Assembly: GCA_937922045.1 (NCBI GenBank)
Contig: CAKZXA010000018.1
Location: 1-38,278, forward strand
DNA length: 38,278 nt
From: an uncultured Acidimicrobiales bacterium
GTDB lineage: Bacteria; Actinomycetota; Acidimicrobiia; Acidimicrobiales; SZUA-35
Reading direction: 5' to 3'
Under the pieces are notes generated by a model. It did not search any database and was not told the DNA's origin. It saw nothing but the letters and a program-made list of their open reading frames with translations. The position numbers were made by a program, and so were the translations under genes. Below, in pieces: positions 8,331 to 16,149 of this stretch (the stretch's first letter is position 1; each line of letters begins with the position of its first letter).

Positions 8331-9583
8331 GAGCTCTCGCTGAGAACCGACCGAAGCAGGTCGGTCGCCTCGGCAATATGGGATTCGTCGACGATGAGTG
8401 GTGGAGCCAACCGAAGAGCACTGTCAGTGACGCCATTGACGACCAGGCCGCGGCGCAAACACTCTGCAGCCACCGCCCTAGCGTCGAGCCCGTCGAGTTC
8501 GACAGCCAGCAACATACCGAGACCACGAACGTCGGTTACCTGAGGCAGGGCACGGAGCGATTCGGTAATCTGTTCACCGGCTCGGCGGGCCAAGGCTGGC
8601 GCGTCGATCGCCTTCATCGTTTGGAGGACGGCGCGGGCGGCTGCGGTCGCCAAGGGTTGCCCACCATAGGTCGTTGCGTGGTCGCCTTGTTTGAACGAAG
8701 CAGCAACATCGGCCTTGGCCCAGCATGCGCCGATCGGCATACCGTTTCCGAGCGCCTTGGCCATGGAGATTACGTCGGGTGAAACGCCGAAGTGTTGGAA
8801 GCCGAACCATCGACCGGTTCGGGCCAGCCCGGTCTGCACCTCATCGACCATGAAAAGGATGTCGCGCTCACGACACAACCGCTCAACGCCTTGGAAATAC
8901 TCGATGGTCGCTGGGTTTACGCCACCTTCGCCCTGAACAGGTTCCAGAAAAATCGCGGCCACGGTGTCGTCGAGCACTGCTTCCAACTCGGCTAAGTCGT
9001 TCCAAACGACATGTTTGAAGCCCTCGGGCAGGGGCTGGAACACCTCCCACTTCGCCGGCTGACCCGTAGCGGCCAACGTTGCCAGCGTGCGCCCATGGAA
9101 GCTCTGGTAGGCGCAGACAACAGTGTGGCGTCCATGACCGCCATAGCGGCGAGCAAGTTTGATTGCCGCCTCATTGGCCTCAGCGCCCGAATTGCAGAAG
9201 AAGACCTGACCGCCGGCCGGTGAGCCGTCGCCGATGAGTTCGTCCAGCATGGTGGCGACGACACCGTTGTGTTCGGTCGCATAAAGATTCGACACGTGGA
9301 GAAGACGTGTCGCCTGATCGGCGATGGCGGCCGCTACCGCTGGGTGTGCGTGTCCGAGGCTGGTCACCGCCAGGCCTGAGAGGAAGTCGAGGTACTGATT
9401 GCCGTTGCTGTCCCAAAGATACGCTCCATCGCCACGGTTGAACTGAACCGACGGCGTGCCGTAGTTAGGCATGAGCGGGCAGCGCTCAAGACTGTCGAGG
9501 GAGTCGACAGCGCCGACTGCGTGGCGATGCTTCTCGACAGGGGTTGCATCCATGGGGGCGAGATTTCGGGGTTCTGACGTCAT
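8327..9583 (-). CDS. argD: acetylornithine aminotransferase
   Basis: PLP-dependent class III aminotransferase, 418 aa, converting N-acetylglutamate semialdehyde to N-acetylornithine. The family hallmarks are NSGAEANEAAIKLAR, the aspartate in FMVDEVQTGLARTG that contacts the PLP ring nitrogen, and the Schiff-base lysine in SMAKALGNGMPIGA. The start is ATG 9583 with GAGGA nearby. Residues 1-30 are a variable N-terminal extension. It begins 73 bp after argB, the largest gap between argC and argF, and that gap holds a hairpin. Such enzymes can also serve lysine synthesis (DapC activity); this cannot be decided from sequence. Confidence 0.95.
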   Translation of the reverse strand: MTSEPRNLAPMDATPVEKHRHAVGAVDSLDSLERCPLMPNYGTPSVQFNRGDGAYLWDSNGNQYLDFLSGLAVTSLGHAHPAVAAAIADQATRLLHVSNLYATEHNGVVATMLDELIGDGSPAGGQVFFCNSGAEANEAAIKLARRYGGHGRHTVVCAYQSFHGRTLATLAATGQPAKWEVFQPLPEGFKHVVWNDLAELEAVLDDTVAAIFLEPVQGEGGVNPATIEYFQGVERLCRERDILFMVDEVQTGLARTGRWFGFQHFGVSPDVISMAKALGNGMPIGACWAKADVAASFKQGDHATTYGGQPLATAAARAVLQTMKAIDAPALARRAGEQITESLRALPQVTDVRGLGMLLAVELDGLDARAVAAECLRRGLVVNGVTDSALRLAPPLIVDESHIAEATDLLRSVLSESS

Positions 9584-9627
9584 GAGTTCCTCGGAGGCGA
9601 TGGCGGGTGTTGGAGCGATTGTTTATC

Positions 9628-9644
9628 TCCGACCACAGGTCGGA
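9628..9644 (-). promoter_or_regulatory. hairpin between argB and argD
   Basis: A perfect 7-bp inverted repeat (TCCGACC and its complement) surrounds a 3-nt loop in the only sizeable gap between argC and argF. Flanking TTAT/ATAA bases could lengthen the stem with a two-base bulge. No T-run follows, so it is not a textbook terminator. It may stabilise or process the mRNA, or bind a protein; the function is unknown. Confidence 0.5.
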
Positions 9645-9656
9645 TAAGGGTTGAAG

Positions 9657-10532
9657 CTAGGAGCGATCTTGGGTGACCATTGTGCCGATTCCGGCATCGG
9701 TAAAGAGTTCTAGAAGTAGCACGTGGGGCACACGCCCGTCGAGCAGGTGAGCACTGGTTGCCCCAGCCTCAACCGCCTTGATGCAGGAACCTACTTTCGG
9801 CACCATGCCACCCTTGATTCGTCCAGAGGCGATCGCCGATCGTAGCTCATCTAAGGAGGCCTTGGCGATCAATGAATCCGGCAGGTCCACATCGGCCAGC
9901 AAGCCCGGCACGTCGGTCAGGTAGACGACCTTTTCAGCCTTCAGAGCACCACCGAGAGCACCGGCGACGGTATCGGCGTTGATGTTGAGAGCCTGACCGC
10001 TGGCGTCGATGCCGATCGAGGAGACAACCGGGATCAGATCCTCAGCCAGAAGCCGCTCAAGAATGCCCGGGTTCACGGCCTGCACCTCACCAACGAATCC
10101 GAGTTCGGGGCGTTCGATCCTGGCCTCTACAAGCCGACCGTCTTCGCCGGACATGCCGACCGCGTAGGCTCCATGACGATTGATGTGACCAACGATCTTG
10201 CGTCCGACTTTGCCAACGAGAACCATGCGAGCAACATCCAGCGTCTCCTCATCGGTAACCCGCAGTCCATCTCGAAACTCGGTGTGCTTGCCCAACTTGG
10301 CCAGCAACTCGCCGATCTGTGGGCCGCCACCGTGCACGACGACGGGCTTCAGGCCGACCGAACGCAGCATCACGATGTCTTCGGCAAAGGTCCGCAAGAC
10401 CTCGTCGTCGACGATGGCGTTTCCGCCTAGCTTGACCACGACAATCGCACCACGGAAGCGCTGGAGGTACGGCAACGCCTCGATGAGTGCATCGGCCCGC
10501 TGTTCGGGCGAGTAACCGCGATCGGGACTCAT
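9657..10532 (-). CDS. argB: acetylglutamate kinase
   Basis: Phosphorylates N-acetylglutamate, usually the arginine-feedback step; 291 aa. The amino-acid-kinase fold is clear from VVVKLGGNAI near residue 32, VVHGGGPQI, the DGLRVTDEETLDVARMVL segment, and NINADTVAGALGGAL. An N-terminal helix of about 25 residues precedes the kinase fold, as in arginine-sensitive hexameric forms. The ATG at 10532 overlaps the argC TGA in ATGA, leaving no room for argJ, which lies here in many actinobacteria. Confidence 0.96.
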   Translation of the reverse strand: MSPDRGYSPEQRADALIEALPYLQRFRGAIVVVKLGGNAIVDDEVLRTFAEDIVMLRSVGLKPVVVHGGGPQIGELLAKLGKHTEFRDGLRVTDEETLDVARMVLVGKVGRKIVGHINRHGAYAVGMSGEDGRLVEARIERPELGFVGEVQAVNPGILERLLAEDLIPVVSSIGIDASGQALNINADTVAGALGGALKAEKVVYLTDVPGLLADVDLPDSLIAKASLDELRSAIASGRIKGGMVPKVGSCIKAVEAGATSAHLLDGRVPHVLLLELFTDAGIGTMVTQDRS

Positions 10533-11599
10533 GGATAGACCCCAACGGTGGGGAGTCCAACCGTCTCGTCAAGGCCGCACACGATGTTGGCGCACTGAAC
10601 AGCCATCCCGGATGCCCCCTTCATGAGGTTGTCGAGGGCCGCAATCACCATGATCAAGCCTGTGCGAGGGTCGACCCTCGCCGTGAGATGCACCGCGTTC
10701 GACCCGAGAACGGCCTTGGTCGATGGACTGCGCTCGTCGACGACGACAAAGGGCTCCGATCGATAGTGGCCGGCCAAGATTTCCAAGGCGTCCTCGGTGC
10801 TCAACGCTCGACCACGATCGCTGGGTCGGCCATAGCATGTGGCCAGGATCCCCCGGTTCAGAGGGGCCAGGTGCGGTGTGAACAACACCGATGCCGGGGC
10901 TCCCGTAGCCTGGTTCAAGGCCTGTTCGATCTCGGGTGTGTGTCGGTGGGTCAACAGTCCGTAGGCGGTGACATTTTCATCGACCGTGCAGAAGGTCGTG
11001 TGCTCCTTCGGAGGCCGCCCCGCTCCGCTGACGCCGGTGACGAGATTGACGATCAACCCGTCGGGTTCAACGACACCGGCCGCCAAAAGGGGGGCCAAGG
11101 CAAGGATTGACGTCGCAGCATTGCATCCGGTTGCGGCCACTAGCGTGGCGGCTCGTATGTCGTCACGAAACAGCTCGGGGAGACCATAGGCGGCCGAACG
11201 AAGCAGCTCCGGGCACGTATGCTCCTCACCATACCATTCGGGATACAAGCTGGCGTCGAGCAACCGAAAGTCCGAACCGAGGTCGATGACCGCTCCAACC
11301 CGTTCTTGAATCTTCGGCACCACGCCCATGCTCACCCCGTGGGGCAGGCCGCAGAATACAACATCCAGCCCGTCGACCAGATCTGGGGAAAAGGGATCGA
11401 ACGTGCGATCACCGACGGCGAGGGCGAGACTCGGATAGAGGTCAGCGATACGCTGGCCTGCTTGCGAATCGCCCGTCGCAACCTTGATATCGAAGGCTGG
11501 GTGGGCGGTCAACAATCGCATCAGCTCGGCGCCGGTGTAGCCGGAGGCTCCGACAATCCCGGCCGATCTCTTCGAGTCGTGCGATCCTGCATCGGTCAT
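10529..11599 (-). CDS. argC: N-acetyl-gamma-glutamyl-phosphate reductase
   Basis: NADPH-dependent reduction of acetylglutamyl phosphate; first gene of the arg operon; 356 aa from ATG 11599. The N-terminal Rossmann motif is GASGYTGAELMRLL; DLGSDFRLLDASLYPEWYG and YGLPELFRDDIR are family landmarks. The catalytic Cys is in ATGCNAATSILALAPL (about residue 159) and the catalytic His in THRHTPEIEQ. The residue after Cys is Asn, whereas most ArgC have GCYPT; GCNAT is the form I recall from LysY of the amino-carrier pathway. An ATG at 11611 is the alternative start. A TATGCT hexamer 7 nt before 11599 would fit a leaderless transcript. The neighbouring ArgB looks like a normal acetylglutamate kinase, so I keep the argC call. 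Confidence 0.9.
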   Translation of the reverse strand: MTDAGSHDSKRSAGIVGASGYTGAELMRLLTAHPAFDIKVATGDSQAGQRIADLYPSLALAVGDRTFDPFSPDLVDGLDVVFCGLPHGVSMGVVPKIQERVGAVIDLGSDFRLLDASLYPEWYGEEHTCPELLRSAAYGLPELFRDDIRAATLVAATGCNAATSILALAPLLAAGVVEPDGLIVNLVTGVSGAGRPPKEHTTFCTVDENVTAYGLLTHRHTPEIEQALNQATGAPASVLFTPHLAPLNRGILATCYGRPSDRGRALSTEDALEILAGHYRSEPFVVVDERSPSTKAVLGSNAVHLTARVDPRTGLIMVIAALDNLMKGASGMAVQCANIVCGLDETVGLPTVGVYP

Positions 11600-11634
11600 G
11601 CGAAACAGCATACAGTAAGATTCATTCAGTCGAA

Positions 11635-11648
11635 CTCATAATTATGCA
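11635..11648 (-). promoter_or_regulatory. putative ARG box (ArgR operator) upstream of argC
   Basis: On the minus strand 11648 to 11635 reads TGCAT-AATT-ATGAG, with a perfect 10-bp palindrome CATAATTATG at its core. ArgR operators have TGCAT/ATGCA-like half-sites separated by 4 bp; eight of ten half-site bases fit the mycobacterial form as I remember it. It lies 24 bp before the upstream argC ATG, in the spacer shared with udk, where a bound repressor would cover the promoter. Confidence 0.55.
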
Positions 11649-11690
11649 GCTTGTTCTGGCGGTGATCGAGGCTGCGATACGACGTACCGC

Positions 11691-11707
11691 GGTAGGGATC
11701 GCCTACC
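11691..11707 (+). promoter_or_regulatory. hairpin just ahead of the udk GTG start
   Basis: GGTAGG and CCTACC form a perfect 6-bp stem with a 5-nt loop, ending 11 nt before the preferred GTG start. No clear Shine-Dalgarno lies between hairpin and start. It could influence translation or, as DNA, be a protein site; neither can be shown from the sequence. Confidence 0.4.
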
Positions 11708-11718
11708 ATGAACTCTCG

Positions 11719-12381
11719 GTGAGCATCATCATCGGAGTATGTGGAGGCAGTGGTTCCGGCAAGACCACCTTGAGCAGCAAGCTGGTCGAGCAGCTTGGCG
11801 ACCACCGCACCGCCTGCCTCTCCTTCGATTCCTACTATCACGACTTTTCGCACCTCAGTCCGGCGGAACGGGCAGAGGTCAACTTCGACCACCCCGACTC
11901 GCTCGATGAAGAGCTGCTGTTGGCCCACCTCGACGCTCTTCGCAGTGGCTCGTCGATAGGAGTGCCGACGTACGATTTCGCCAGCCACACCCGCTCGGAC
12001 GAGATCCAGCTCGTGGGCCCGGCCGAATACGTGGTTATCGAAGGAATACTTCTTTTTAGCTCACCATTGGTGCGGGAACGACTCGACCATCTCATCTTCC
12101 GCGATTGTCCATCGGGAGTCCGCTTCGAGCGGCGCATGCTCCGCGATGTGGAAACCCGGGGGCGTACACCCGATTCGGTTGAAGCCCAATGGAAGACAAC
12201 CGTGCAGCCGATGCACGAGATCTATGTCGAACCCCACGCCGCTTTCGCTGATCTGGTCACCCGCCATGGCTATGACCTCGAACGCGCCGTCGACCGAATC
12301 GTCGAAGCGTTGGAGCTTGAGAAGCCATTGGTCGGCTGTCTCGACGAATGGCCGTCCTCAACGGTCCTCGCCAGGCGCTAG
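11719..12381 (+). CDS. udk: uridine kinase
   Basis: Salvage phosphorylation of uridine and cytidine; 220 aa from GTG 11719, about the normal 210. The P-loop GVCGGSGSGKTT is at the very N-terminus, as in the family, followed by DSYYHD, FDHPDSLDEELLL and VVIEGILLF (Walker B-like). RDVETRGRTPDSVEAQW matches the lid region of Udk. An ATG at 11644 would add 25 residues without family similarity and overlaps the ARG-like site, so I prefer the GTG although its Shine-Dalgarno is poor. The gene diverges from argC. Its TAG stop shares a CTAG tetranucleotide with the convergent unknown gene. Confidence 0.9.
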   Translation: MSIIIGVCGGSGSGKTTLSSKLVEQLGDHRTACLSFDSYYHDFSHLSPAERAEVNFDHPDSLDEELLLAHLDALRSGSSIGVPTYDFASHTRSDEIQLVGPAEYVVIEGILLFSSPLVRERLDHLIFRDCPSGVRFERRMLRDVETRGRTPDSVEAQWKTTVQPMHEIYVEPHAAFADLVTRHGYDLERAVDRIVEALELEKPLVGCLDEWPSSTVLARR

Positions 12382-12941
12382 AGACTCAGCACGTCACTTC
12401 CGGCACTGCTGAGAATCAGTCCACTCCCGCCCTCGCCGGCCCGCAGAACGGTGACTGCCCATGAAGACAAGGCAGCGACATGGGCGGAATCGGCTTCGCC
12501 TGGAGCGGGCAAGCGCCCGGTCGACAACAACCGAGCTTCAGAATCCCAGCAGCCCACGATGAGAGATCGCAGGGTCGGATCGGTCGCGGTCGGGGCTGGC
12601 GTCTCCGGCTGAATTCGTGGCGACGCTAGTGCCTGAACCACCTCCACAGGATCCGCGATTTCAACGATCGAGGCTCGTTCGCCAAGGGCCTTGCCGAACT
12701 CGATGAGCAATCGACAGCCCGTCGTATCCGACGTTGACCCAGATGGCCCAGATGGCCCAGATGACCCAGATGACGCAGATGACCCAGATGACGGTGAGGC
12801 TAATCCAATCCCGACAACGAGTCCGAACGAACACGGCCGACAAAACCACACCTCATCCGCACTCTCAGGCAGGGAGCGGCGAAGAGCAACGTTCAACCCA
12901 GCAACACCCAGAGCTAGCGGCACGTCAACGGTGGCGGTCAC
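12378..12941 (-). CDS. uncharacterised protein with a Ser/Gly repeat linker, coupled to a STAS protein
   Basis: 187 aa from GTG 12941, which overlaps the STAS-gene TGA in a GTGA; a GTG at 12953 is the alternative. The N-terminal half (VDVPLALGVAGLNVALRR and a CRPC pair near residue 36) is joined to the C-terminal half by a linker of Ser-Ser-Gly/Pro-Ser-Gly triplets encoded by a 9-bp minisatellite. The C-terminal half ends in SWAVTVLRAGEGGSGLILSSAG. I recognise no family and see no clear membrane segment. Coupling to an anti-sigma-antagonist-like protein suggests a regulatory partner, but that is inference. An opposite-strand ORF covers part of this region but is shorter and has no context. 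Confidence 0.6.
   Translation of the reverse strand: MTATVDVPLALGVAGLNVALRRSLPESADEVWFCRPCSFGLVVGIGLASPSSGSSASSGSSGPSGPSGSTSDTTGCRLLIEFGKALGERASIVEIADPVEVVQALASPRIQPETPAPTATDPTLRSLIVGCWDSEARLLSTGRLPAPGEADSAHVAALSSWAVTVLRAGEGGSGLILSSAGSDVLSL
12739..12792. repeat. 9-bp minisatellite, six units
   Basis: Six tandem copies of CCAGATGRC, with one unit starting with G. The unit length is a multiple of three, so copy-number change would lengthen or shorten the Ser/Gly/Pro linker in the minus-strand protein without shifting frame. Confidence 0.9.
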
Positions 12942-13273
12942 CTTGTTGAGCACGAATCAGCTGAGCCGATACGGTCACCATTGTCTAGGGGCAGAACTCC
13001 CTGGAAGCCGGCTAGCTCGATGATGATCTGCACGGCCGGAGACGGGTCTCGCAGGGTGAGGAGGCCGCCGTACTCAGCGAACAACTGCCGATAGTCCACC
13101 AGCATCTCGAGGGCTACGGTGTCGATGAAGCTGACCTCGCTGAGGTCGACGACAAGGCGCCGCACCCGCTGAGACCGGTAGGCCCCCAAGACCCTAGCCA
13201 GCCCTTCAGCTGTGGCCGCGTCCACCCTGCCTTCAGGCCGAATTACCACGCTCGCAGAACCGTCGCTTCTCAC
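12938..13273 (-). CDS. STAS-domain protein (anti-sigma factor antagonist-like)
   Basis: 111 aa, essentially one STAS domain: VVIRPEGRVDAATAEGL, VRRLVVDLSEVSFIDTVALEMLVDYRQ, then GLLTLRDPSPAVQIIIELAGF. In SpoIIAA/RsbV-type antagonists a kinase phosphorylates a Ser in the DS dipeptide of this loop; here the dipeptide is Asp-Thr (FIDT), so Thr would be the phospho-acceptor. No anti-sigma kinase or sigma factor is adjacent; only the unknown partner gene follows, overlapping by 4 nt. GTG at 13273 is the start; the Shine-Dalgarno is weak. Confidence 0.85.
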   Translation of the reverse strand: MRSDGSASVVIRPEGRVDAATAEGLARVLGAYRSQRVRRLVVDLSEVSFIDTVALEMLVDYRQLFAEYGGLLTLRDPSPAVQIIIELAGFQGVLPLDNGDRIGSADSCSTR

Positions 13274-13380
13274 ACCTGCCCATCGGCCACTGTCGTCAAA
13301 CGATTAAGTCCGACGGCCAGCGAAGAGGCTGACGACATTGGCCGGGAACGGCTCTTCTTCTCTCGGAGGTCCGCGCCATC
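13274..13380. other. divergent intergenic region between the STAS gene and merR
   Basis: About 110 bp with no gene. On the minus strand TTAATC (about 13306-13301) could be a -10 for the STAS operon. On the plus strand a purine-rich CGGAGG lies near 13365, too far (about 25 nt) from the merR ATG to act as its Shine-Dalgarno. Confidence 0.4.
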
Positions 13381-13392
13381 TAGGCTTTGTTC

Positions 13393-13797
13393 ATGAAGAT
13401 CGGCGAGCTAGCCACACGCGTCGGCGTGTCAACAAAGACGATTCGCTACTACGAGTCGATCGCTCTTCTCGACGAGCCTGAGCGGACCGAGTCGGGCTAT
13501 CGAATCTATGATGACGAGGCGGCGGAGCGGCTCAGCTTCATTCGTGACGCCCAAGAGTCGGGACTAACCCTGGCCGAAATCACTTCGGTTCTCGAACTGA
13601 AGCAGGCTGGCGCAAGCAGCTGCACCCATACTCTGGGACTGCTCGAACGCCACCTGGCCGACGTTGACGATCAGCTGGCCCGGCTCGAGAAGACAAAGAT
13701 GCAGCTCGCAACGATGGCCGACCGAGCGAGGTCACTCAATCCATCGACCTGCACCGATCCGAATCGGTGTCAGGTAATCGGGAGAGAAACGGTCTAA
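13393..13797 (+). CDS. MerR-family metal-responsive regulator of copA
   Basis: 134 aa. The N-terminal MerR helix-turn-helix is [21 protein letters not shown], then [21 protein letters not shown] and a long dimerisation helix. A metal loop near the C-terminus reads [13 protein letters not shown], a Cys-x5-Cys pair. Counting from ATG 13393, Cys77 falls where E. coli CueR has Ser77. Cu(I)/Au(I) sensors have Ser there; Zn/Cd/Pb/Hg sensors have Cys. Yet a CueR-type operator and a Cu-type ATPase lie immediately downstream, so copper remains the best guess. A TAGGCT hexamer 6 nt before the ATG fits a leaderless transcript. Confidence 0.92.
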   Translation: MKIGELATRVGVSTKTIRYYESIALLDEPERTESGYRIYDDEAAERLSFIRDAQESGLTLAEITSVLELKQAGASSCTHTLGLLERHLADVDDQLARLEKTKMQLATMADRARSLNPSTCTDPNRCQVIGRETV

Positions 13798-13830
13798 TCG
13801 CTGAACCCCAGCCGATTACCGAACCAGTCC

Positions 13831-13862
13831 TTGACCTTCCATCCGACTGGAACGTTTATACT
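13831..13862 (+). promoter_or_regulatory. CueR-type operator and promoter of copA
   Basis: TTGACC at 13831-13836 (-35) and TATACT at 13857-13862 (-10) are separated by 20 bp, the long spacer typical of MerR-activated promoters. Between and overlapping them lies the dyad ACCTTCCA-6 nt-TGGAACGT (13834-13855), with 7 of 8 positions symmetric. It closely resembles the E. coli copA operator as I remember it. The -10 ends 6 nt before the ATG at 13869, implying a leaderless copA mRNA. The site overlies only the short merR-copA spacer, which places metal control on copA-copZ. Confidence 0.85.
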
Positions 13863-13868
13863 AAGGGT

Positions 13869-16136
13869 ATGGCTCGCAGCTCCCACTCCAGCAGTGCAGT
13901 CGCAGACGACGACACGCCGTCTAGCGAACATCCCGAACGAGAGCATCAATCCACCACGCTTGCGATCGACGGGATGACCTGCGCGGCCTGCGCGAACCGT
14001 ATCGAACGCAAGCTGACTCGACACGAGTCGGTCGACGAGGCCATCGTCAACTTCGCCACTGGCCGGGCCACCGTCCATCACCGGCCTGAGCTCGCAACCG
14101 ACGAGTTCCGGTCGATTGTCGAAGGCCTGGGATACACCCTGATCGCAGCCGACTCGGCCGACGAGGCGGCCGAACGACGCCAACGAAACCTCACCCATCG
14201 TCTCATTGTGGCCGCAGTGCTCACCGTGCCGCTTATGGCTCTTTCGATGATTCCGGCGTTGCACGTCGAAGGCTGGCACTTCATCGCAGCTGTGATGGCT
14301 ACCCCCGTCACCTTCTGGTCTGGGTGGAACTTTCATCGCTCGGCCTGGCTCAACCTCGCCCATCGCACCACGACGATGGACACCCTCGTTTCGATGGGCT
14401 CGCTCGCGGCCTGGCTTTGGTCGACCGTTGTGCTCGCTCTCGATACGATCGGCCGAGCGCCAACGTCAGGCGGTGGACCTCTTCCGATCTACTACGAAAC
14501 CGCCGCTGTGATCATCACCTTGATCCTCCTCGGCAAATGGCTCGAACACAGGGCCAAGCGGCGTTCAGGGGATGCGATTCGTTCGCTGGCCAAACTGGGC
14601 GCTAGCGACGCTGAGCTTGAGGATGGCAGGATCGTGCCCCTCGACCAGCTCGCGGTCGGAGATCGCTTTGTCGTACGTCCTGGCCAGAAGGTAGCAACCG
14701 ATGGGGTTGTCGTATCGGGGACCTCGGCGGTCGATGCCTCCATGCTTACCGGCGAGCCGGTGCCGGTCGAGATCGGTCCAGACGACGAGGTCGTTGGAGC
14801 CACCCTCAACCTCAGCGGCTTCCTCGTGGTCGAGGCCACCAAGGTCGGCGCCGATACCGCCCTGGCCCAAATCGTTCGCCTCGTCGATGAGGCGCAAGGT
14901 TCACGGGCGGAGGTCCAGCGACTCGCGGATCGTGTCTCGGCCGTCTTTGTTCCAATCGCCCTTGGCGTCGCTCTCATCACCCTGGTCGCCTGGCTCCTCG
15001 TCAGCCGCGATCCAGCCGCCGCCTTTACCGCTGCAGTAGCGGTTCTGATCATCGCCTGCCCTTGCGCTCTCGGGCTCGCCACACCGCTGGGGATCATGGT
15101 CGGCACCGGCCGCGGCGCCCAGATGGGTGTCCTCATCAAGGGGGGCGAGATCCTGGAAGACACCCGGGACGTCGACGCAATCGTGCTCGACAAGACCGGC
15201 ACGGTGACAACGGGAAAGATGAGTTTCGTCACGATGGAGCGCCCAGCTAGCGCTACGGCCAAACCAGGATCTGCTGGCGATGAGGAACTGCTCCGGCTTG
15301 TGGCCGCGTTGGAGTCTCGGTCTGAGCATCCCATTGCCCAGGCGATAGCCGCCGCTCCCCTACCCGCCACCAACGCGGCCATCGTGGCCGATTTCGAGAA
15401 TCACCCCGGCTTCGGTGTCACGGGTCAGGTCGATGGACAAGCGGTTCGAGTGGGGCGACGTTCTCTCTTCGACACGGTGAACCCAACGATCGAAGCCGCA
15501 GCTCAGGAGGCCGAAGCATCGGGCGCCACCGCTGTTCTGGCTGGCCGAGACGGAGCGGCCGAAGCCGTGATCGTGGTCGCCGATACGATCAAGCCGAGTT
15601 CAGCCGAGGCGATCACCGCCTTCGGAGACCTTGGCCTGACGGTTACCCTTTTGACCGGTGACAACGCAACAACTGCCCGTACCGTGGCCGACGAGGTTGG
15701 CATTGACGAAGTCATCGCTGAAGTTCTCCCCAACGACAAGGCTGGCGTCATTCGCCGGCTTCAGGCGGGTGGCAAACGGGTGGCAATGGTCGGTGACGGC
15801 ATAAATGACGCCCCTGCTCTAGCCCGGGCCGACCTTGGGATCGCCATAGGCACCGGAACCGACGTGGCCATCGAAGCATCAGATCTCACGGTCGTGTCGG
15901 GCGACTTACGAGCGGTGGCTGACGCCATTGCTCTGTCCCGGCGGACACTACAAACAATTCGCGGCAACCTGTTCTGGGCCTTTGTCTACAACGCGGCTGC
16001 CATGCCCCTCGCCGCCTTCGGCATACTGAATCCGATGATCGCCGCCGGAGCGATGGGGCTTTCCTCGCTCTTCGTGGTGTCGAACAGCCTTCGACTCCGT
16101 AGTTTCCGAGGCTACCGAGGCACCGCACGACCATGA
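13869..16136 (+). CDS. copA: copper-exporting P1B-1-type ATPase
   Basis: 755 aa inner-membrane Cu(I) efflux pump. One N-terminal heavy-metal-binding domain with GMTCAAC (Cys38, Cys41), then eight predicted membrane segments. CPC lies in [13 protein letters not shown] (397-399), the phosphorylated Asp in DKTGT (441) and the hinge GDGIND at about 642. The last two membrane helices have [10 protein letters not shown] and [15 protein letters not shown], the Tyr-Asn and Met-Ser-Ser signature of Cu(I) (P1B-1) pumps rather than Zn/Cd ones. A GTG at 13767 would add 34 residues, but it lies upstream of the copA promoter and overlaps merR, so ATG 13869 is preferred. Confidence 0.96.
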   Translation: MARSSHSSSAVADDDTPSSEHPEREHQSTTLAIDGMTCAACANRIERKLTRHESVDEAIVNFATGRATVHHRPELATDEFRSIVEGLGYTLIAADSADEAAERRQRNLTHRLIVAAVLTVPLMALSMIPALHVEGWHFIAAVMATPVTFWSGWNFHRSAWLNLAHRTTTMDTLVSMGSLAAWLWSTVVLALDTIGRAPTSGGGPLPIYYETAAVIITLILLGKWLEHRAKRRSGDAIRSLAKLGASDAELEDGRIVPLDQLAVGDRFVVRPGQKVATDGVVVSGTSAVDASMLTGEPVPVEIGPDDEVVGATLNLSGFLVVEATKVGADTALAQIVRLVDEAQGSRAEVQRLADRVSAVFVPIALGVALITLVAWLLVSRDPAAAFTAAVAVLIIACPCALGLATPLGIMVGTGRGAQMGVLIKGGEILEDTRDVDAIVLDKTGTVTTGKMSFVTMERPASATAKPGSAGDEELLRLVAALESRSEHPIAQAIAAAPLPATNAAIVADFENHPGFGVTGQVDGQAVRVGRRSLFDTVNPTIEAAAQEAEASGATAVLAGRDGAAEAVIVVADTIKPSSAEAITAFGDLGLTVTLLTGDNATTARTVADEVGIDEVIAEVLPNDKAGVIRRLQAGGKRVAMVGDGINDAPALARADLGIAIGTGTDVAIEASDLTVVSGDLRAVADAIALSRRTLQTIRGNLFWAFVYNAAAMPLAAFGILNPMIAAGAMGLSSLFVVSNSLRLRSFRGYRGTARP

Positions 16137-16149
16137 AAGAACAGCTCGC

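Noticed and set aside
9628-9644. Intrinsic terminator between argB and argD
   Set aside because: The stem is only 7 bp and no T-run follows on the coding strand.
12739-12792. CRISPR-like tandem array
   Set aside because: Units are 9 bp with no spacers, and no cas genes are present.
12691-13023. Plus-strand ORF of 110 codons with Asp-Pro-Asp repeats
   Set aside because: It is the antisense reading of the minisatellite. The minus-strand frame is longer, coupled to the STAS gene and meets udk exactly at CTAG.
13767-13868. N-terminal extension of CopA from GTG 13767
   Set aside because: It lies upstream of and across the CueR-type promoter and overlaps merR; the residues lack family similarity.
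14492-15382. Long minus-strand ORF of 296 codons inside copA
   Set aside because: It is a Ser/Thr/Arg-rich shadow of a highly conserved ATPase gene.
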